A program made the translations under genes and the position numbers. A stretch of DNA of 64,000 nucleotides from Flavobacterium franklandianum (GTDB lineage: Bacteria; Bacteroidota; Bacteroidia; Flavobacteriales; Flavobacteriaceae): the NCBI RefSeq assembly GCF_007097365.1, contig NZ_VJZR01000011.1, positions 1 to 64,000 of the forward strand, in the 5' to 3' direction. The notes under the pieces were generated by a model. The model was not told where the DNA came from, did not search any database, and was given only the letters and a program-made list of their open reading frames with translations. Each line of letters opens with the position of its first letter. The first letter of the stretch is position 1. Positions 17,984 through 27,207 of the stretch are shown here, piece by piece.

Positions 17984-18787
17984 ATGGAAATATCTCAATT
18001 AATAGGATACATTTTGGCTGTTTTTGTTGGTATGACTCTTGGGATGTTAGGTAGCGGGGGTTCGATACTTTCGGTTCCTATTTTGGTTTATGTAATGGGC
18101 ATTGAACCAACATTGGCAACCGCATATTCCTTATTTGTTATTGGAACAACCTCTTTAGTGGGTGGAATTCATAAAGCCAAACAAAAATTAGTCGATTTCA
18201 ATAAAGTAGTTTTATTTGGGATTCCTGCGGTAATTTCCGTTTTTATTACTCGAAAAATTATAGTTCCTAGGATTCCCGATATTATTTTTTCGATTGAATA
18301 TTTCACTCTGACAAAATCAGTTTTGATAATGATAGTTTTTGCTATTGTTATGATTTTTGCATCGGTAAGAATGATAAAACCGTTGAAAGAAAAAAACTGT
18401 ACTGATGCTGAAAAACTCAATTATAATAAAATTGCATTACTGGGAATTTGTATTGGACTTCTTTCTGGATTTGTGGGAGCTGGAGGTGGCTTTTTAATCG
18501 TTCCAACTTTATTGATTTTTGCCAAAACACCTATGAAAATGGCAGTTGGAACCTCACTTTTTATAGTTTCCTCACAATCTCTAATTGGGTTTATTGGAGA
18601 TATTATGAGTGACCAAATTATCGATTGGAAGTTGCTGGAATACTTTACTTTAGCTTCAATTATTGGAATATTTATAGGAAATTTTATTTCAAAAAAAGTA
18701 GCGGATGAAAAACTTAAAATAAGTTTTGGTTGGTTTGTGCTTTCCATGGGAATTTACATCATCATTCGAGAGCTTTTCTTATCATAA
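17984..18787 (+). CDS. TauE/SafE family sulfite or sulfur-compound exporter
   Basis: The 267-residue membrane protein has seven to eight hydrophobic helices and the two family repeats, each starting with a Gly-rich turn (GMTLGMLGSGGSILSVPIL and GLLSGFVGAGGGFLIVPTL). TauE/SafE proteins export sulfite, sulfoacetate or related anions. Beside persulfide-oxidising enzymes it probably exports sulfite or thiosulfate from sulfide detoxification. It has its own putative activator site and promoter and probably leads the operon that runs to about 21.2 kb. Confidence 0.88.
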   Translation: MEISQLIGYILAVFVGMTLGMLGSGGSILSVPILVYVMGIEPTLATAYSLFVIGTTSLVGGIHKAKQKLVDFNKVVLFGIPAVISVFITRKIIVPRIPDIIFSIEYFTLTKSVLIMIVFAIVMIFASVRMIKPLKEKNCTDAEKLNYNKIALLGICIGLLSGFVGAGGGFLIVPTLLIFAKTPMKMAVGTSLFIVSSQSLIGFIGDIMSDQIIDWKLLEYFTLASIIGIFIGNFISKKVADEKLKISFGWFVLSMGIYIIIRELFLS

Positions 18788-18869
18788 TAATTTCCCAAAA
18801 AACAGCCTTACAAATTAGAAATCGATTAAAAAATAAATAAATTTACAGTATAAAAAACACGTTTAAGAA

Positions 18870-20276
18870 ATGAAAATCAAGCAAATTTATACTGGATGTT
18901 TAGCACAAGGGGCTTATTATATCGAAAGTAAAGGCGAAGTAGCTATTATTGATCCTTTACGTGAAGTGCAACCTTATATTAATAAGACCAATAAAAATAA
19001 CGCAAAAATTAAGTATATTTTTGAAACTCATTTCCACGCCGATTTTGTGAGTGGTCACGTCACTTTAGCCGAGAAAACTGGAGCTCCAATAATTTTTGGA
19101 CCAACTGCCAATCCTAGTTTTAAAGCACATATTGCAGCCGATGGCGAAGTTTTTTCTTTGGGAGAAATTACAATAACTGTTTTGCACACACCTGGACATA
19201 CTTTAGAAAGTGTATGTTATCTTTTGAAAGACAAACATGGAAAAGATTATGCCCTTTTTAGTGGTGATACTCTGTTTTTAGGAGATGTAGGCCGACCAGA
19301 TTTAGCTCAAAAAGCAGCGAATATGACTCAGGAAGAATTGGCAGGAATCTTATTTGATAGTTTGAGAAACAAGGTAATGACATTGGCAGATGATGTCATT
19401 GTTTATCCAGCTCATGGCGCAGGAAGTGCTTGTGGTAAAAACCTAAGCAATGAAACCGTTGGTTCTATAGGAGATCAAAAGAAAACCAATTATGCGCTTC
19501 GAGCTAATATGACTAAGGAAGAATTTATCAAGGAAGTTACCGACGGTTTATTGCCGCCACCTTCTTATTTTCCGATGAATGTAAAGCTCAATAAGGAAGG
19601 TTATGAGAATGTAGAAGATATTATTAGTGATGCCATAGCTTATGATGCAGAAACTTTTGAATTAATTGCCAATAAAATCGATACCGTAATACTTGATGTT
19701 CGCCATCAGGATGATTATTCTAAAGGACATATCCCGCAGTCCATTTTCATTGGTATTGACGGTGATTTTGCTCCTTGGGTTGGAGCTTTAATTCCTAATA
19801 TCAAACAACCAATTCTTTTGGTTGCTCCGTTGGGAAGAGAGGAGGAAAGCATCACACGTTTGGCTAGAGTAGGGTACGATAATACTTTGGGTTTCCTAAA
19901 AGATGGATTTGATACTTGGAAAAAAGCAGGAAAAGAATATGATACAGTAAATTGGATTACTGCCAATGGTCTGGAAGAATTAATGGAAGAAAATGTTCCT
20001 ATTTTTGATGTTAGAAAATCGGGTGAATTTACTGCTGAGCATATCGAAGGTGCTCAATCAACTCCTTTGGATTTTATTAATGATCATATTGCCGAATTTC
20101 CAAAAGAAGAGGAATTTTATGTACATTGTGCTGGAGGATATCGCTCGGTGATTGCATCTTCCATCTTAAAAGCTCGAGGATATCATAATATTGTCAATAT
20201 TTTAGGAGGATTTGCCTCTATCAAAAAAACGACAATAAAAACAACCAATTACGTTTGTCCGTCAACATTAAAATAA
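18870..20276 (+). CDS. Persulfide dioxygenase-like MBL protein with two rhodanese domains
   Basis: The 468-residue protein has an N-terminal metallo-beta-lactamase domain (to about 250) of ETHE1 type: THFHADF (H54, H56, D58), His in HTPGHT, and FSGDTLF. Two rhodanese domains follow (about 265-355 and 365-455). The first has no catalytic Cys at the expected loop (LLVAPLGREEE). The second has Cys420 in HCAGGYRS. ETHE1-type enzymes oxidise glutathione or other thiol persulfides to sulfite. In a bacillithiol-making cell, bacillithiol persulfide may be the substrate (inferred). Confidence 0.9.
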   Translation: MKIKQIYTGCLAQGAYYIESKGEVAIIDPLREVQPYINKTNKNNAKIKYIFETHFHADFVSGHVTLAEKTGAPIIFGPTANPSFKAHIAADGEVFSLGEITITVLHTPGHTLESVCYLLKDKHGKDYALFSGDTLFLGDVGRPDLAQKAANMTQEELAGILFDSLRNKVMTLADDVIVYPAHGAGSACGKNLSNETVGSIGDQKKTNYALRANMTKEEFIKEVTDGLLPPPSYFPMNVKLNKEGYENVEDIISDAIAYDAETFELIANKIDTVILDVRHQDDYSKGHIPQSIFIGIDGDFAPWVGALIPNIKQPILLVAPLGREEESITRLARVGYDNTLGFLKDGFDTWKKAGKEYDTVNWITANGLEELMEENVPIFDVRKSGEFTAEHIEGAQSTPLDFINDHIAEFPKEEEFYVHCAGGYRSVIASSILKARGYHNIVNILGGFASIKKTTIKTTNYVCPSTLK

Positions 20277-20277
20277 T

Positions 20278-20481
20278 TTGAAAAATCTACTATTTACAAA
20301 TTGGCACACGATGAGATGGGTAAGATTGGCTTTTGCTTTGTTTTTATTCATGCAGGCTTTCACAACAATGGAGTGGTTTTTTGTAGCATTCGGATTGTTT
20401 TTCTTGTTTCAAGTTGTTTTTAATTTAGGCTGTGGACCAAATGGTTGTAGCATTCCTAATACTAAATATTCAAAAAAATGA
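20278..20481 (+). CDS. Small two-helix membrane protein
   Basis: The 67-residue protein has two hydrophobic helices (WVRLAFALFLFMQAF and WFFVAFGLFFLFQVVF) and a C-terminal GCGPNGC motif. It is read from TTG, one base after the MBL gene's stop, giving MKNLLFTNWHTMRW. A later ATG (the M before RW) would remove 11 residues. Its end overlaps the thioredoxin start by four bases (ATGA). The two Cys and its place before a thioredoxin suggest a membrane thiol role, but no function is known to me. Confidence 0.75.
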   Translation: MKNLLFTNWHTMRWVRLAFALFLFMQAFTTMEWFFVAFGLFFLFQVVFNLGCGPNGCSIPNTKYSKK

Positions 20482-20783
20482 GCACAAATTTTGATACAAT
20501 TATAAACTCAGAAAAACCAGTTTTAATTGATTTTTTCGCTACTTGGTGTGGCCCGTGCAAAACGCTTGCGCCAATTTTAAAACAAGTAAAAGACAATCTT
20601 GGAGAAGGAATTACTGTCCTGAAAATTGATGTCGATAAAAACCAACAATTGGCTTCAAAATATCAAGTTCGTGGAGTACCTACTTTGATTTTGTTCCAAA
20701 ACGGGAAGCAATTGTGGCGACAATCGGGAGTTTTGACCAAAGATGAAATTATAAAAACCATCGTCGAAAAAAGCAACGAATGA
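20478..20783 (+). CDS. trxA: Thioredoxin
   Basis: The 101-residue protein has the classic thioredoxin fold sequence with WCGPCK (Cys24 and Cys27) and the cis-Pro loop in RGVPTLILF. It is cytoplasmic, with no signal peptide. It overlaps genes on both sides by four bases, so it is co-translated with the persulfide cluster. It probably reduces the rhodanese and persulfide intermediates formed by its neighbours and may not be the main cell thioredoxin. Confidence 0.93.
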   Translation: MSTNFDTIINSEKPVLIDFFATWCGPCKTLAPILKQVKDNLGEGITVLKIDVDKNQQLASKYQVRGVPTLILFQNGKQLWRQSGVLTKDEIIKTIVEKSNE

Positions 20784-20974
20784 CTAATAAAGCCATAATT
20801 ATCACAGGAATTGGAGTAATAGTTGGAGCCATTGCAGGTTATTTATATTACTTTTATGTAGGTTGCGCTTCTGGAAGTTGCGCCATAACTTCAAAACCCT
20901 TAAATAGCACTTTATACGGTGCCACAATGGGTGGATTAGTTTTTAACATGTTTATAAAATTACCAAAAAAATAA
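20780..20974 (+). CDS. DUF6132-like small membrane protein
   Basis: The 64-residue protein has one or two hydrophobic helices, a CASGSCAITS motif in the middle and an STLYGATMGG segment, which I associate with the DUF6132 family. Its start overlaps the thioredoxin stop (ATGA). The paired Cys (CxxxxC) again fit a thiol or sulfur role in the membrane. No biochemical function is known to me. Confidence 0.75.
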   Translation: MTNKAIIITGIGVIVGAIAGYLYYFYVGCASGSCAITSKPLNSTLYGATMGGLVFNMFIKLPKK

Positions 20975-21005
20975 TACTATTTTAACCAATTTAAATTTAA
21001 TTATC

Positions 21006-21209
21006 ATGAAAAAAAATATGGGATCAGTAGACAGAATTTCTCGCATTATTTTTGCAATTGTTATTGGTGTATTGTACTTCACAAAAGCAATTGAAGGTAA
21101 AGCTGCTTTGGTTTTAGGAGTTTTTGCAATTGTTTTCTTGCTAACAAGTTTAATTAGTTTTTGTCCGTTGTATGTTCCATTTGGATTTACTACCTGCAAA
21201 AAGAAATAA
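21006..21209 (+). CDS. YgaP-like (DUF2892) membrane protein
   Basis: The 67-residue protein begins MKKNMGSVDRISRIIFAI, typical of DUF2892, and has two transmembrane helices followed by FCPLYVPFGFTTC with two Cys. In E. coli the same domain anchors the membrane rhodanese YgaP. Its position at the end of a rhodanese/persulfide operon agrees with that role. Confidence 0.85.
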   Translation: MKKNMGSVDRISRIIFAIVIGVLYFTKAIEGKAALVLGVFAIVFLLTSLISFCPLYVPFGFTTCKKK

Positions 21210-21272
21210 TAATAGTTTTTTCAAACAAACAATTATTATGAAAAGTACTTTATCACGAAATACTTTTTTAGT

Positions 21273-21307
21273 TATCTTTGTTAACCAAATGGTTAAACCG
21301 TATAGTT
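21273..21307 (+). promoter_or_regulatory. TetR promoter -7 element and two tandem operators
   Basis: TATCTTTG (21273-21280) is a -7 element. Directly after it come AACC-AAAT-GGTT (21283-21294) and AACC-GTAT-AGTT (21296-21307), two half-palindromic sites 13 bases apart and just before the TetR start codon at 21316. Binding there would block transcription start, which suggests autorepression of the whole export operon. Confidence 0.65.
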
Positions 21308-21315
21308 AAGTCAAA

Positions 21316-21909
21316 ATGACAACCGAAGAAAAAATATTCAACGCAGCCCGAATTATCTTTCAAAGAAAGGGCTTCGCAGGAGCAAGAATGCAAGAAATCG
21401 CAGATGAAGCGGGTATCAATAAAGCGATGTTGCATTATTGTTTCAAGAACAAACAAATGCTTTTTGAAGCTGTTTTTATGAATGCCTTTAGTCAATTGGC
21501 TCCACAAATCAATGGCATTTTCTTTTCACAAGATTCTCTTTTTGACAAAATCAGGAAGTTCACTCATAGCTATATTTCATTTGTAATTTTAAATCCCTAT
21601 TTGCCAGCATTTATAATTCAGGAAATGAACAATAATCCAGAATTTGTAATGTCTTTTTTTAAAAATGAAAACAGACCTAATCCAACTATTTTAATTTCCC
21701 AAATCGAAAAAGAAATCACCGACGGCATCATTAAACCCATCAATCCAAAACAGCTATTGATGAATATCATTTCGATGACGGTTTTTCCTTTTGCAGCGCA
21801 AATGTTGGTCAAAGGAATGTTACAAATTTCAGATACAGAGTTTTATACAATGATGGAAGAACGAAAAACCAGCATTGCCGAACAAATAATAAATTCCATA
21901 AAAAGATGA
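21316..21909 (+). CDS. TetR/AcrR family repressor
   Basis: The 197-residue protein has a TetR helix-turn-helix in the first 50 residues ([27 protein letters not shown]) and a variable helical ligand domain. Its stop overlaps the TolC start by four bases, so it is the first gene of the export operon and probably represses it until a toxic ligand binds. The arrangement parallels E. coli CecR with ybhGFSR. Confidence 0.92.
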   Translation: MTTEEKIFNAARIIFQRKGFAGARMQEIADEAGINKAMLHYCFKNKQMLFEAVFMNAFSQLAPQINGIFFSQDSLFDKIRKFTHSYISFVILNPYLPAFIIQEMNNNPEFVMSFFKNENRPNPTILISQIEKEITDGIIKPINPKQLLMNIISMTVFPFAAQMLVKGMLQISDTEFYTMMEERKTSIAEQIINSIKR

Positions 21910-23150
21910 AAAGAATTGTAATTATGTCCTTTTTATTGGCAACATTTTATGCTAATGCACAGCAATCATTGACTTTGGAAGATTGTTATGCTTTGTCCAA
22001 TAAAAATTATCCAATAGCCAAACAAATTGGATTATTGCAACAAAAATCAGATTACGAAGTGGAGGCTTTGCAAACCGGAAAGCTTCCCAAAATAGATTTA
22101 GTTGCTCAAAGTACTTATCAAAACCAAGTTACTTCAGTTCCGATACAAACAATCCAATCAGTCAATAAAGACCAATATCGAGCTACTTTAGATGTCAATC
22201 AGCTTATTTATAATGGCGGATTGATTGATGCCAACACCAAACTCAAAGAAACACAAACCAAAACGCAACAACAACAAGTTGAAGTTAATTTGTACCAAAT
22301 CAAATCCAGAGTCAATCAGTTGTTTTTTTCTATTTTGCTTTTGCAAGAGCGAAAAGAGTTGCTGATTTCCAAACAAGAACAGTTGGTTTCCAAAATAAAA
22401 GAAGTAAATGCTGGAATCAAATACGGTGCGATTTTGCCAGCTTCCGAAAAAGTATTGGAAGCCGAAAACTTGAAAATTAAACAGCAACTTTCAGAAATAC
22501 AATTCGATAAAAAACGCTTGTTCGAAAACCTTTCATCCTTGACATTTACGACTATTTCTGAAACCACTATTTTGCAACAACCAATACTAATTACCCAAGA
22601 AACGGCTGCAAACAATCGCCCGGAATTAAAATATTTTGAATTTCAAAACCAACAAATAGAAGCCTCGAAAACTGTTATTTCCAAAAATAATCTACCCAAA
22701 ATTAATGCTTTTGGAAATGCAGGCTATGGAAATCCGGGTTTGAATATGATAGACAATTCATTTCAACCTATATTAATGGTGGGATTGAGAGCCAATTGGA
22801 ATGTCTTTGATTGGAACAAATTGAAGGCTGAAAAAGACGCATTATCAGTTTCGGCCGATATAATAGCTACAGAGAAAGAAACCTTTTTGCTCAACAATTC
22901 TTTGCAATTGCAGGAAATGAGTAACGAAATTCAGAAATCGGAGGAAATCATCAAAACCGATTCAGAGATTATTGATTTAAGAGAATATGTCGAAAAATCG
23001 GCAAACTCCCAATTGAAAAATGGAGTCATTACCACTTCCGAATATTTGGTGGAATTCACGAATTTATATGAAGCGAAAACGAATCAAAAATTGCACGAAA
23101 TTCAATTGGCTTTGGCGAAAGCGAACTATCAAGTTGTCAAAGGAAATTAA
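21906..23150 (+). CDS. TolC family outer-membrane channel
   Basis: The 414-residue protein has a signal peptide (about 1-19, FYANA|QQ) and two long helical, coiled-coil-rich halves, each followed by a beta stretch, as in TolC. It provides the outer-membrane exit for the downstream adaptor and ABC pump. It is translationally coupled to the TetR gene. Confidence 0.9.
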   Translation: MKRIVIMSFLLATFYANAQQSLTLEDCYALSNKNYPIAKQIGLLQQKSDYEVEALQTGKLPKIDLVAQSTYQNQVTSVPIQTIQSVNKDQYRATLDVNQLIYNGGLIDANTKLKETQTKTQQQQVEVNLYQIKSRVNQLFFSILLLQERKELLISKQEQLVSKIKEVNAGIKYGAILPASEKVLEAENLKIKQQLSEIQFDKKRLFENLSSLTFTTISETTILQQPILITQETAANNRPELKYFEFQNQQIEASKTVISKNNLPKINAFGNAGYGNPGLNMIDNSFQPILMVGLRANWNVFDWNKLKAEKDALSVSADIIATEKETFLLNNSLQLQEMSNEIQKSEEIIKTDSEIIDLREYVEKSANSQLKNGVITTSEYLVEFTNLYEAKTNQKLHEIQLALAKANYQVVKGN

Positions 23151-23188
23151 TTAATAACGACTTTGGTCAAAGTTTTAAAAATAAAAAA

Positions 23189-24064
23189 ATGAAAAAAATA
23201 ATCACATTCTTGATACTTGCAAGTTTACTTTCCTGCAACAAAAACAACGAAAAAGCTGATGGGTATGGCAATTTTGAAGCCACTGAAGTTACCATTTCGG
23301 CAGAAGCTAATGGAAAAATACAATACTTAAAACTTGAAGAAGGCGAGATACTAGAATCCAATAGTCAAGTGGGTTTGATAGACACGACACAATTGTATTT
23401 CAATAAACAGCAATTGATCGCCTCTAAAAGTACGGTCTATTCCAAATCGACCAACGTTTTATCTCAAAGAAAAGTCTTGCAAGAACAATTGAAAACAGCC
23501 CAAATCGAGAAAAAAAGAATCCTAAATATGTTTGCCGAAAATGCTGCCACCAAACGCCAAGTCGATGAAATTGATGGGAAAGTAAGCGTTATTCAGGAAC
23601 AAATAAAAAGTGTTGAAACCCAAAACGCTCCCATCGTTAACGAAGTGAAATCTATTGATGTCCAAATCGAAAAAATCAACGACCAAATCCAAAAAAGCAA
23701 AATCATCAATCCTATAAAAGGAACGGTTTTATCCAAATATGCAGAACCAAATGAGGTAACTGCTTTTGGAAAACCCATCTATAAAATTGCCGATATTTCT
23801 GAAATGACGTTGCGTGTTTATGTGAGCGAAACTCAATTATCAAATATAAAAATCGGACAAGTTGTAACTGTAAAAATTGATTCTGGAAAAGAAATGAAAT
23901 CCTTTCAAGGAGCAATATCTTGGATTTCTTCATCGGCCGAATTTACTCCAAAAATTATTCAAACTAAGGAAGAAAGGGTGAATTTGGTTTATGCTGTGAA
24001 AGTAAAAGTGAAAAATGACGGCAGTTTAAAAATAGGAATGCCCGCCGAAATGTGGGTTAAATAA
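23189..24064 (+). CDS. HlyD/YbhG-like periplasmic adaptor, lipoprotein
   Basis: The 291-residue membrane fusion protein has a lipobox (ASLLSC), two half-lipoyl segments (EATEVTISAEANGKIQYLKL and KGTVLSKYAEPNEVTAFG) around a coiled-coil hairpin, and a C-terminal beta-barrel part. It links the ABC permeases to TolC. The size is close to E. coli YbhG (about 330). Confidence 0.9.
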   Translation: MKKIITFLILASLLSCNKNNEKADGYGNFEATEVTISAEANGKIQYLKLEEGEILESNSQVGLIDTTQLYFNKQQLIASKSTVYSKSTNVLSQRKVLQEQLKTAQIEKKRILNMFAENAATKRQVDEIDGKVSVIQEQIKSVETQNAPIVNEVKSIDVQIEKINDQIQKSKIINPIKGTVLSKYAEPNEVTAFGKPIYKIADISEMTLRVYVSETQLSNIKIGQVVTVKIDSGKEMKSFQGAISWISSSAEFTPKIIQTKEERVNLVYAVKVKVKNDGSLKIGMPAEMWVK

Positions 24065-24071
24065 CTATTTT

Positions 24072-24968
24072 ATGAGTATCAAAGTCCAAAATATATCTAA
24101 ATCGTACAACAAAATAAAAGCTGTTGAAGCCATTTCTTTTGAGGTAAAGGAAGGAGAATTGTTTGGACTTATTGGACCCGATGGAGCAGGGAAGACCACG
24201 ATTTTTAGAATATTAACTACGCTTTTATTGGCCAACGAAGGCACAGCTTCAGTGGCTGGTTTTGATGTGGTGAAAGAGTATAAAGCCATTCGGAATTCAG
24301 TAGGTTATATGCCCGGAAAATTCTCTTTGTATCAAGATTTAACCGTCGAAGAAAATTTGAAGTTTTTCGCCACGATTTTTGGAACAACAATCGAAGAGAA
24401 TTTCGATTTAATCAAGGATATTTACATTCAAATAGAACCTTTCAAAGCGAGAAGGGCAGGAGCACTTTCGGGTGGAATGAAGCAGAAATTAGCTTTGTGT
24501 TGTGCCTTAATTCACAAACCAAAAGTCCTTTTTTTAGATGAACCTACAACTGGAGTTGATCCTGTTTCTCGAAAAGAATTTTGGCAAATGCTAAAAAGAT
24601 TGCAACAAAAAGGAATCACGATTTTAGTTTCTACACCTTATATGGACGAGGCAGCACTTTGTGATCGAATAGCCTTAATCCAAAAAGGCAGTATTTTGAA
24701 AATTGATTCACCAGAAAATATCATCAAAAAATATGATAAGATTATTTACGATATTAAAGCTAAAAACAAGCACCAATTGATTCTGGATTTAAAGAATTAT
24801 CCGAGTCAATACAGCGTTTTTGCCTTTGGTGAATGCATTCATTATATTGATAAAAATTCTGTATTTAATTCAACAGATTTACAGAATTATTTACTAGAAA
24901 AAAAGCATATGGAGATAGAAATTAGCGTTTCGAATCCAACAATCGAAGACGTTTTTATGGACTTGTAG
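24072..24968 (+). CDS. ABC transporter ATP-binding protein (YbhF N-half-like)
   Basis: The 298-residue ATPase has Walker A GPDGAGKT, signature LSGGMKQKL and Walker B VLFLDEP, with an extra C-terminal region of about 70 residues. The usual Asn of GPNGAGKT is Asp here. It starts 7 bases after the adaptor gene. In E. coli YbhF two ATPase domains are fused; here they are two genes. Confidence 0.93.
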   Translation: MSIKVQNISKSYNKIKAVEAISFEVKEGELFGLIGPDGAGKTTIFRILTTLLLANEGTASVAGFDVVKEYKAIRNSVGYMPGKFSLYQDLTVEENLKFFATIFGTTIEENFDLIKDIYIQIEPFKARRAGALSGGMKQKLALCCALIHKPKVLFLDEPTTGVDPVSRKEFWQMLKRLQQKGITILVSTPYMDEAALCDRIALIQKGSILKIDSPENIIKKYDKIIYDIKAKNKHQLILDLKNYPSQYSVFAFGECIHYIDKNSVFNSTDLQNYLLEKKHMEIEISVSNPTIEDVFMDL

Positions 24969-24969
24969 A

Positions 24970-25150
24970 AAGTGTTCAGTGTTCAGGAATTAGTGTTCAG
25001 TAATCAGTAATAGACAAGTATTGAGTTTTGATTATTAGTACTTTAGGAAGAAATGATTAAAAAATAAAAAATTAGTGTAATTAATAATACTTTACAATTC
25101 GTGGTTAAAAATCTTTGATACTTTGTGTTTTCGTGTCTTCGTGGTAAAAA
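24970..25150. repeat. Gap in the ABC operon filled with repeat-like DNA
   Basis: The first 40 bases repeat GTTCAGTGTTCAGG-type units (GTTCAG occurs three times, CAGTAATCAGTAAT follows). The last 35 bases carry GTGTTTTCGTGTCTTCGTGG, a stuttering unit of the sort found between flavobacterial genes. No gene or terminator is seen. Confidence 0.5.
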
Positions 25151-25158
25151 AATGATAA

Positions 25159-25893
25159 ATGAATAAAGAAAAAATTATAGAAGTTCAAAACCTAACCAAA
25201 CAATTTGGCCACTTTACTGCTGTCAATAGTATTTCTTTTGATGTATATAGAGGAGAAATTTTTGGTTTTCTTGGCGCTAATGGCGCTGGAAAAACCACTG
25301 CAATGAAAATGCTTATCGGGATTTCGAAACCTACTTCGGGAGAAGCTCTTGTTGCAGGATTTGATGTGAAAACTAATACCGAAATGGTAAAACGGAGCAT
25401 TGGATATATGAGTCAAAAATTCTCGATGTATGATGATTTAACGATTAAAGAAAATATCACCTTTTTTGGTGGAATATACGGTTTGAGTAAAATTCAAATC
25501 AAAGAAAAAACAGAACGATTAGTCGAAGAATTAAAACTTGAAGAAGTTATTGATAAACTAGTTGGATCATTACCTTTAGGATGGAAACAGAAATTATCCT
25601 TCTCCGTTGCTTTGCTACACGAACCTAAAATTGTATTTCTTGATGAGCCCACAGGTGGTGTTGATCCCATTACGAGAAGGCAATTTTGGGAAATGATTTA
25701 TGCCGAAGCCAATAAAGGAACTACTATTTTCGTGACCACACATTATATGGATGAAGCCGAATATTGTGACAGAGTATCAATTATGGTCGAAGGAAATATT
25801 GAAGCGCTTGACACTCCCAAAAACTTGAAAAGCAAGTACAATGTTGCATCAATGAATGATGTTTTTTTGAAATTAGCCAGAAACGCAGAATAA
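25159..25893 (+). CDS. ABC transporter ATP-binding protein (YbhF C-half-like)
   Basis: The 244-residue ATPase has Walker A GANGAGKT and Walker B IVFLDEP. Its signature is degenerate: LPLGWKQKLSF in place of LSGGQ. The ATP sites of the heterodimer are therefore probably unequal, with one catalytic and one degenerate. It ends close to the first ABC-2 permease. Confidence 0.93.
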   Translation: MNKEKIIEVQNLTKQFGHFTAVNSISFDVYRGEIFGFLGANGAGKTTAMKMLIGISKPTSGEALVAGFDVKTNTEMVKRSIGYMSQKFSMYDDLTIKENITFFGGIYGLSKIQIKEKTERLVEELKLEEVIDKLVGSLPLGWKQKLSFSVALLHEPKIVFLDEPTGGVDPITRRQFWEMIYAEANKGTTIFVTTHYMDEAEYCDRVSIMVEGNIEALDTPKNLKSKYNVASMNDVFLKLARNAE

Positions 25894-25902
25894 AATATTT
25901 AA

Positions 25903-25968
25903 AACCATTAAGATGTTAAGATTAATTAAGTTAAAACGATGCTTAATTTTCTTAATATCTTAATGGTT
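25903..25968. repeat. Long hairpin repeat between ATPase and permease genes
   Basis: AACCATTAAGATG at the left edge pairs with ATCTTAATGGTT at the right edge, and pairing continues inward to AATTAAG/CTTAATT. This gives about 26 bp with one mismatch bulge and an 11-base loop. The unit TTAAGAT/ATCTTAA is itself repeated in each arm. There is no T-run, so it is not a simple terminator, but the RNA would fold strongly within the operon message. Confidence 0.75.
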
Positions 25969-25988
25969 CAAAAAATAAAAGTTTTAAA

Positions 25989-27095
25989 ATGAAAAGATTC
26001 ATCGGGTTTGTAACAAAAGAGTTCTATCACATTTTTCGTGACAAACGCACTATGTTCATTCTTTTCGGTATGCCAATTGCTCAAATTATGTTGTTTGGTT
26101 TTGCTATTACAAACGAAATCAACAATGTTAATATAGCAATATTGGACAAATCGAAAGATGCTGAAACTCAAAAAATAATCAACAAAATTAGTTCATCAAA
26201 GTATTTCAAAATCAATGAAGAAATCACCAACGAAAACCAAATCGAATCTGTTTTCAAAAGAGGAAAAGTGAAAGCCGTCTTAGTTTTCGAAAAGGATTTT
26301 ATTAAAAATATTCAAACAATAAAACAAGCCAAAGTACAAGTAATTACTGACGCTACCGACCCAAATGTGGCCAATACAATATCAAATTATGTTAATGCAA
26401 TTTTACTGAATTATACCCAAGAAATCAATAAAAATAACAAGTCAAGTCATCAAATACAAACCCAGACACAGCTTTATTACAACCCAGAATTAAAGAGTAT
26501 TTTTACTTTTGTTCCAGGTGTAATGACCATCATTTTGATGCTCGTTTCGGCAATGATGACTTCAATATCTATTACTCGCGAAAAAGAGTTAGGAACTATG
26601 GAAGTGTTGCTGGTTTCTCCATTAAAACCATTTCAGGTGATCATAGGAAAGGTATTTCCATATATTTTCTTGTCTATAATCAATGCTGCAATTATTCTTC
26701 TTTTGGGATTTTTTGTATTCGGAATGCCAATCGAAGGAAACTTATTTTTATTAGCTTTTGAAAGTGTTTTATTCATCACAACAGCATTATCATTAGGCAT
26801 ATTAATTTCGACTGTTTCGAATTCGCAACAAACCGCAATGATGCTTTCGTTAATGGGGTTAATGCTGCCAGTTATCATCCTTTCGGGCTTTATTTTTCCA
26901 GTTTCGAGTATGCCTTTGCCATTGCAAATCATCAGTAATATAATTCCTGCTAAGTGGTTTATCATCATCATTAAAGCAATTTTACTCAAAGGAGCAACAA
27001 TAAGCGTGATTTGGAAAGAAACACTAATTCTAATTGGAATGACAGTTTTTTTCATCGCCATAAGTGTCAAAAAATATAAAATACGATTGGAATAA
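25989..27095 (+). CDS. ABC-2 type permease (YbhS-like)
   Basis: The 368-residue protein has one N-terminal transmembrane helix, a periplasmic domain of about 130 residues, then five helices with the motif EKELGTMEVLLVSPL, typical of ABC-2 exporters with DrrB/YhhJ-like folds. It pairs with the next permease. Confidence 0.92.
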   Translation: MKRFIGFVTKEFYHIFRDKRTMFILFGMPIAQIMLFGFAITNEINNVNIAILDKSKDAETQKIINKISSSKYFKINEEITNENQIESVFKRGKVKAVLVFEKDFIKNIQTIKQAKVQVITDATDPNVANTISNYVNAILLNYTQEINKNNKSSHQIQTQTQLYYNPELKSIFTFVPGVMTIILMLVSAMMTSISITREKELGTMEVLLVSPLKPFQVIIGKVFPYIFLSIINAAIILLLGFFVFGMPIEGNLFLLAFESVLFITTALSLGILISTVSNSQQTAMMLSLMGLMLPVIILSGFIFPVSSMPLPLQIISNIIPAKWFIIIIKAILLKGATISVIWKETLILIGMTVFFIAISVKKYKIRLE

Positions 27096-27099
27096 TCAA

Positions 27100-27200
27100 T
27101 TGCAATGACAATATCAATGGTAATAAAAAGAAATAATCCGTGTCAATCTGTTCTATCCGTGTAATCTGTGGCTAATAAAAAACGTTGCGCCTTAGGGGTA
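27100..27200. repeat. Repeat-like gap between the two permease genes
   Basis: CCGTGTCAATCTGTTC is followed at once by TCCGTGTAATCTGTGG, two variants of one unit, and then by GCGCCTTAGGGG, which is GC-rich for this region. No coding potential is seen. It resembles dispersed intergenic repeats. Confidence 0.5.
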
Positions 27201-27207
27201 AATAAAA

